A DNA stretch of 8,465 bases from CALXZG01 sp034184445 (GTDB lineage: Bacteria; Pseudomonadota; Alphaproteobacteria; CAAHEQ01; UBA3637): the NCBI GenBank assembly GCA_034184445.1, contig JAXFZX010000109.1, positions 1 through 8,465 on the forward strand, given 5' to 3'. Below the pieces are notes generated by a model, which made no database searches, was not told the DNA's origin, and saw only the letters and a list, made by a program, of their open reading frames with translations. A program made the translations under genes and the position numbers. How positions within the stretch are numbered: position 1 is the first letter of the stretch; each line of letters begins with the position of its first letter. Below, in pieces: positions 6,138 through 8,465 of the stretch.

Positions 6138-6329
6138 TTATTTTTCTTCTTTCTTTTGCTTAACAAGAATTTCTTTCTTGTTATAGGTGCCACATGATTC
6201 GCACACATGATGCGGACGAACCAATTCCCCACAATTCGGGCATTCCACACAAGCATTCGTGCCTAGTGCCAAATGCGACCGACGCATATTCTTTTTAGAC
6301 TTTGATGTCTTCTTCTTAGGTACTGCCAT
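6138..6329 (-). CDS. rpmF: 50S ribosomal protein L32
   Basis: L32 is a small zinc-ribbon protein of the large ribosomal subunit. The 63-residue product starts with the invariant MAVPKKKTSKSKKNMRRSH, and has CPNC (30-33) and CESC (43-46) as the four likely zinc ligands, followed by TYNKKEIL. This is the zinc-binding form, not the cysteine-free paralogue made under zinc limitation in some bacteria. An extra cysteine at 27 (ACVEC) is not part of the standard pair. The C-terminal tail KQKKEEK is unusually charged. It is first in an rpmF-plsX unit with its own promoter; the ribosome site is modest (GAGAGTG). The DUF177/YceD gene often found just upstream of rpmF is not there. Confidence 0.97.
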   Translation of the reverse strand: MAVPKKKTSKSKKNMRRSHLALGTNACVECPNCGELVRPHHVCESCGTYNKKEILVKQKKEEK

Positions 6330-6360
6330 TTTTACACTCTCTTATTCAAATTAAACTCTA

Positions 6361-6373
6361 TCGGTGAAACCGA
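6361..6373 (-). promoter_or_regulatory. Small hairpin in the rpmF leader
   Basis: TCGGT-TTC-ACCGA (minus strand) forms a perfect 5-bp stem with a 3-base loop, extendable by a G-T and a T-A pair. It lies about 30 bases upstream of the rpmF ATG, within the predicted 5' untranslated leader, and is not followed by a T run, so it is not an intrinsic terminator. It might stabilise the mRNA or take part in ribosomal-protein feedback; nothing in the sequence proves either. Confidence 0.4.
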
Positions 6374-6378
6374 CACTT

Positions 6379-6389
6379 TAAACGGTTTA
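6379..6389. repeat. 11-bp dyad at the predicted rpmF-plsX transcription start
   Basis: TAAAC-G-GTTTA is a perfect inverted repeat with 5-base arms centred on 6384, practically at the predicted start point of the rpmF promoter (about 6385). Its place would suit a repressor site, but its short length means it could be chance. Confidence 0.25.
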
Positions 6390-6391
6390 TA

Positions 6392-6420
6392 GTTATACAC
6401 GATTTTATTCTGATTTGCAA
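6392..6420 (-). promoter_or_regulatory. Candidate rpmF-plsX promoter
   Basis: On the minus strand TTGCAA (6415-6420; four of six -35 matches) and TATAAC (6392-6397; five of six -10 matches) are separated by an ideal 17 bases. The start point would be near 6385, giving a leader of about 56 bases. It lies in the 111-base gap after the AsmA-like gene, in which no hairpin terminator was seen. Confidence 0.6.
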
Positions 6421-6440
6421 GTTTTTTTTGTTCTCCCCCT

Positions 6441-8465
6441 CTATTTCATACGAAATGCATCGGCTTTATCTTGAATATACCGAACTTTCTGCATAATATC
6501 ACTGGGTGGCTCTTGGCCTCTTACAGATCCAAAATCAAGCAAACCCAAATCTTTGATAGACATGGTTTCACGAATCGTTTTTTTCAAACGCGAAGGCAAC
6601 ATAATCACATCCCACAGAATTGAAATTTTAACACCTTTCCGTGCCTGTCCGTCACCATCAAAAGAAACCGTTCCAGAGGTTATGTTCATTTGATCATCTT
6701 TGCTCAAGAAGTTCGGACGTTTTTTGGAGTTGCCCGTGTATTGCAGGTTGGCCCCCAAAATATCTAACATGGCATTTTTGACATTCAGGGTCATATTTTT
6801 AATTTCAACAGGCAGCAGGATACTTCCCCGCATGGAAGCGATTTTCCAGGTATCCCCCCCCACATTTTTTAACATTGGAGCTAAATTTTCATCCTGATTC
6901 TTAAAATAAATCAATGTTCCGATATTCTTATATGGCACAACGGTTTCACCGGCCACTAAGGGTATCCCTGCCACCTGAGCCGTCACATCATGTAATTGAG
7001 CATAGTTATCTTCGGCTTTTAAAATGATATCCACATTCGTAATCGGCAAGAAAGATTTAATTTCACCGATGTGAATCCGCTGATTAGGCTCTGTTGTAAA
7101 TGGAGACAGAGTTTGTGCCGTTAGTGCCGCATTTAAGTGTTGAACCTCAATATCATCTGTTTCAAATCCAAAATCCATCAAGGATAGATACATGGGCCCA
7201 TTTAAGCCGGAATACAAATTACCCGATAATCTGCCATATGCCGATATTTTTCCATAGGTCTTTTTAAATTCGGCAGGGAATAAATCCGAAATCCGGTTAA
7301 GAGGTTGTTTTAATGAACCCAATGCAATCCCCGGTACAACCAATTGACCGTTCACATTACCACCAATCCAATCAACGACACCACCGAATAAGAGTTGTAT
7401 TCCCCTATTTTCCAACGACACCACAATATCCGATATCCCTTTATTTTTAGTGTATTCCAAATAAAATGGCACTTTTATCCGAGGATTATTTTTCAAATTT
7501 ATATGATGACTCCGCAAATAGAAACGGGCATTTTCATCTAAGATATCTTCTGCCAATAGGTATGACTGACGCATGTTAACCGTTGGTGATTGATATTCAA
7601 GACCATTTAGTTCAACCTTTGCAGAAATATCTTTACTCCACAAATTCAAATAGCCATCAATGCGTCCCAAAATTGTCTTAATAGAGATATCACTTTTACT
7701 TTCAACCTGTTCCCCATTAAAGACAAAATTTTTGCTTTGGAATTTAAAATTCACACGACCGGTTTTAAATGACATATTCCAAAAGTCTTTCACCGGATCC
7801 AGCGAAAACCGATATCTGGGTTTAGAACGCACTTCATATCCTTGTTCGTAGAGAGAAATCCTTTTCACGGAAAACATCGCCGGTTTTGTTAAATGATAAG
7901 AACAATTATCAAATAATTGGCAGGTCAGTTGACCATTCAATGACCCTACAAGTTCCTTTATCTGTAAGCTTTTTGAATATTGAGTTGTTAGAGCAATTTG
8001 AATAGGATGATTTGTTTGAACAACACCATTCCCCAATAACTTCAAATCAGCCACATTTAAATCTAATGTTGTGCGCATTTCGGGCTTAGTCGCTTTGGTT
8101 GTATCCCACCATTTCAAAGCCATTGATCCGGAAAACAACCCCCGCTTTTTATCCAATTTGATACCAATATCCCGCCGTTCTTGATTGGTGAATATGGATA
8201 CATCACCCGCTACTGATTGCAATAGAAGTCCGTTCGTTTGGAATCCAATCTTACCCGTCATTTTTTCAAGCGAACGACCAGGAAAAGCAATTTGACCGTT
8301 TATGATATTTAAGTCCCATTGCAGGCCATTTGCTACATCTTTTATCATCAGGGGGCCATTAATCTTTAAAGATGGGTCATCAACATTAATAAATGCACTA
8401 ATATTCGTGCCGTTTCCATAGACACCGGTTAAAGAAAATGAAACAGGAATCGTGATATCTTTACC
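6441..8465 (-). CDS. AsmA/YdbH-like large envelope protein, C-terminal part (N-terminus outside window)
   Basis: The last 674 residues of a larger protein; the frame is open to the right edge of the window, so the internal ATG at 8348 is not the start. The visible part is rich in alternating beta strands with many short G/N turns and has no membrane segment, as expected for the long beta groove of AsmA-superfamily proteins that bridge the inner and outer membranes and carry phospholipids. The section around visible residues 390-510 (LFPAEFKKTYGKISAYGRLS, then RIHIGEIKSFLPITNVDIIL and VTAQVAGIPLVAGETVV) resembles the conserved C-terminal core of YdbH-type proteins (PF11739 pattern as I recall it). 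The end (DLGLLDFGSVRGQEPPSD and a charged helix) I do not recognise. A YhdP-, TamB- or AsmA-like assignment cannot be excluded without the N-terminus. It lies upstream of rpmF with a separate promoter between them. Confidence 0.6.
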   Translation of the reverse strand, partial: GKDITIPVSFSLTGVYGNGTNISAFINVDDPSLKINGPLMIKDVANGLQWDLNIINGQIAFPGRSLEKMTGKIGFQTNGLLLQSVAGDVSIFTNQERRDIGIKLDKKRGLFSGSMALKWWDTTKATKPEMRTTLDLNVADLKLLGNGVVQTNHPIQIALTTQYSKSLQIKELVGSLNGQLTCQLFDNCSYHLTKPAMFSVKRISLYEQGYEVRSKPRYRFSLDPVKDFWNMSFKTGRVNFKFQSKNFVFNGEQVESKSDISIKTILGRIDGYLNLWSKDISAKVELNGLEYQSPTVNMRQSYLLAEDILDENARFYLRSHHINLKNNPRIKVPFYLEYTKNKGISDIVVSLENRGIQLLFGGVVDWIGGNVNGQLVVPGIALGSLKQPLNRISDLFPAEFKKTYGKISAYGRLSGNLYSGLNGPMYLSLMDFGFETDDIEVQHLNAALTAQTLSPFTTEPNQRIHIGEIKSFLPITNVDIILKAEDNYAQLHDVTAQVAGIPLVAGETVVPYKNIGTLIYFKNQDENLAPMLKNVGGDTWKIASMRGSILLPVEIKNMTLNVKNAMLDILGANLQYTGNSKKRPNFLSKDDQMNITSGTVSFDGDGQARKGVKISILWDVIMLPSRLKKTIRETMSIKDLGLLDFGSVRGQEPPSDIMQKVRYIQDKADAFRMK

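Noticed and set aside
8346..8348. ATG as the start of the AsmA-like protein
   Set aside because: The frame stays open for 39 more codons to the window edge and the added residues (PVSFSLTGVYGNGTN and others) fit the same beta-rich pattern, so this is an internal Met.

Overview
The window looks like an alphaproteobacterial chromosome with a fairly AT-rich base composition (roughly 40% G+C by eye). The evidence is the gene order rpmF-plsX-ihfA-merR, the era-recO pair, and an alphaproteobacterial-type RecO that has only one cysteine in the region where many RecO proteins carry a four-cysteine zinc site. A low-GC, possibly host-associated lineage is my inference; no ribosomal RNA or other decisive marker is present.

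Layout. On the plus strand, positions 1-933 hold the 3' end of era (ribosome assembly GTPase) overlapping recO (recombinational repair). Everything else is on the minus strand, read from right to left: the C-terminal part of a large AsmA/YdbH-like protein (8465-6441, open at the window edge); rpmF and plsX (6329-5074) behind a good promoter; ihfA and merR (4957-4310) behind their own promoter; and a tightly packed three-gene glycosylation cassette, gtrA-like, GT2 and STT3-like GT-C (4244-928). The GT-C gene ends tail to tail against recO, the two stop codons sharing one TTATAA hexamer.

How the genes may work together. The GT2 enzyme is expected to load a sugar onto polyprenyl phosphate at the inner face of the membrane. 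The GtrA-like protein would flip it, and the STT3-like GT-C membrane enzyme would transfer the sugar to an acceptor outside the membrane. This is the logic of the phage and Shigella gtrABC O-antigen modification cassettes, but the third enzyme here carries STT3/GT66-like acidic motifs. Donor sugar and acceptor cannot be read from the sequence. The other genes are housekeeping: ribosome (era, rpmF), phospholipid synthesis (plsX), nucleoid architecture (ihfA), regulation (merR) and probably envelope lipid transport (the AsmA-like gene).

The most notable points are the glycosylation cassette, the absence of fabH from its usual place between plsX and ihfA, a likely leaderless promoter for gtrA, and several small dyads at promoters and gene ends. 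The longest gene-free stretches are 116 bases (4958-5073) and 111 bases (6330-6440), each holding a promoter; no gap exceeds 300 bases. I saw no tRNA, rRNA, insertion sequence, CRISPR array or phage gene.
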